Assembly: GCA_015663225.1 (NCBI GenBank)
Contig: DQSO01000176.1
Location: 1 to 6,002 of the forward strand
Direction of reading: 5' to 3'
Length of the DNA: 6,002 nt
Source: Campylobacterales bacterium
GTDB taxonomy: Bacteria; Campylobacterota; Campylobacteria; Campylobacterales; QNZT01
Shown here: in pieces, positions 5,922 through 6,002 of the stretch
Layout of the letters: each line of letters opens with the position of its first letter
Position numbering within the stretch: the stretch's first letter is position 1
Position numbers and translations under genes: made by a program
The notes under the pieces: model-generated
Seen by the model: only the letters and a program-made list of their open reading frames with translations
Told to the model about the DNA's origin: nothing
Databases searched by the model: none

Positions 5922-6002
5922 GGAAACCGGCGGCGACTTACATTCCCACACCCGTAGGGTGCAGTATTATCAGCGATGAGGGACTTAGCTTCTTGGTTCG
6001 AA
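5922..6002 (-). rRNA. rrf: 5S ribosomal RNA, 3' part (5' end outside window)
   Basis: Read on the - strand, about 81 nt match bacterial 5S rRNA: the CGAACC...AAGAAGCTAAG loop region, CTCATCGCTGATAATACTGC, the hairpin ACCC-TACGGGT-GTGGGAA, and the 3' strand GTCGCCGCCGGTTTCC that would pair with the missing 5' end in helix I. Full bacterial 5S is about 115-120 nt, so roughly the first 35 nt lie to the right of the window. The 3' boundary is placed at about 5922 and may be off by a few bases. It is likely the last gene of an rRNA operon running leftward. Confidence 0.93.

Noticed and set aside
1..6002. CRISPR array, transposase, integrase or tRNA attachment site
   Set aside because: No spaced direct repeats, insertion-sequence ends, recombinase genes or tRNA genes were found; the gene content is chromosomal housekeeping type.

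Overview
The window is AT-rich bacterial DNA, and its proteins look like those of Campylobacterota (formerly Epsilonproteobacteria), perhaps a Sulfurimonas- or Arcobacter-like organism. The basis is the low GC, the strong AGGAG ribosome sites in T-rich leaders, the style of the EF-P protein and the 5S rRNA sequence. The genus is a guess from memory, because no database search was possible.

Left block (1-2757, + strand): three tightly packed genes. They are the C-terminal half of a TelA-family toxic-anion-resistance protein, a 'virion core'-type SPFH protein with a C-terminal GYF_2 domain, and a protein with two N-terminal zinc ribbons and one C-terminal membrane helix. The gaps (8 nt, then a 1-nt TAATG overlap) imply one transcript. 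The parts resemble the Bacillus ydjG/ydjI envelope-stress proteins plus TelA, so this is probably a membrane-associated stress module. It is the least understood part of the window.

Middle (2741-4099, - strand): an exported protein with a signal peptide, a carboxypeptidase-regulatory-like beta domain, a predicted glycoside-hydrolase domain (DUF4015/COG1306) and an extremely lysine-rich tail built of 12-residue repeats. It converges on, and overlaps by 17 bp, the zinc-ribbon gene. A 138-bp divergent promoter region (4100-4237) separates it from the next operon.

Right block (4238-5910, + strand): efp (elongation factor P), a DJ-1/PfpI-family protein and a YigZ/IMPACT-family protein in one apparent operon. 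The last junction carries a perfect 10-bp tandem duplication and a non-ATG start. The window ends in the 3' part of a 5S rRNA gene on the - strand. It is the tail of an rRNA operon that converges on yigZ with only about 11 nt between them.

Most of the window is ordinary conserved gene content. The points worth a second look are the TelA/SPFH/zinc-ribbon cassette, the repeated polylysine tail, the duplicated junction before yigZ and the tight 5S/yigZ convergence.
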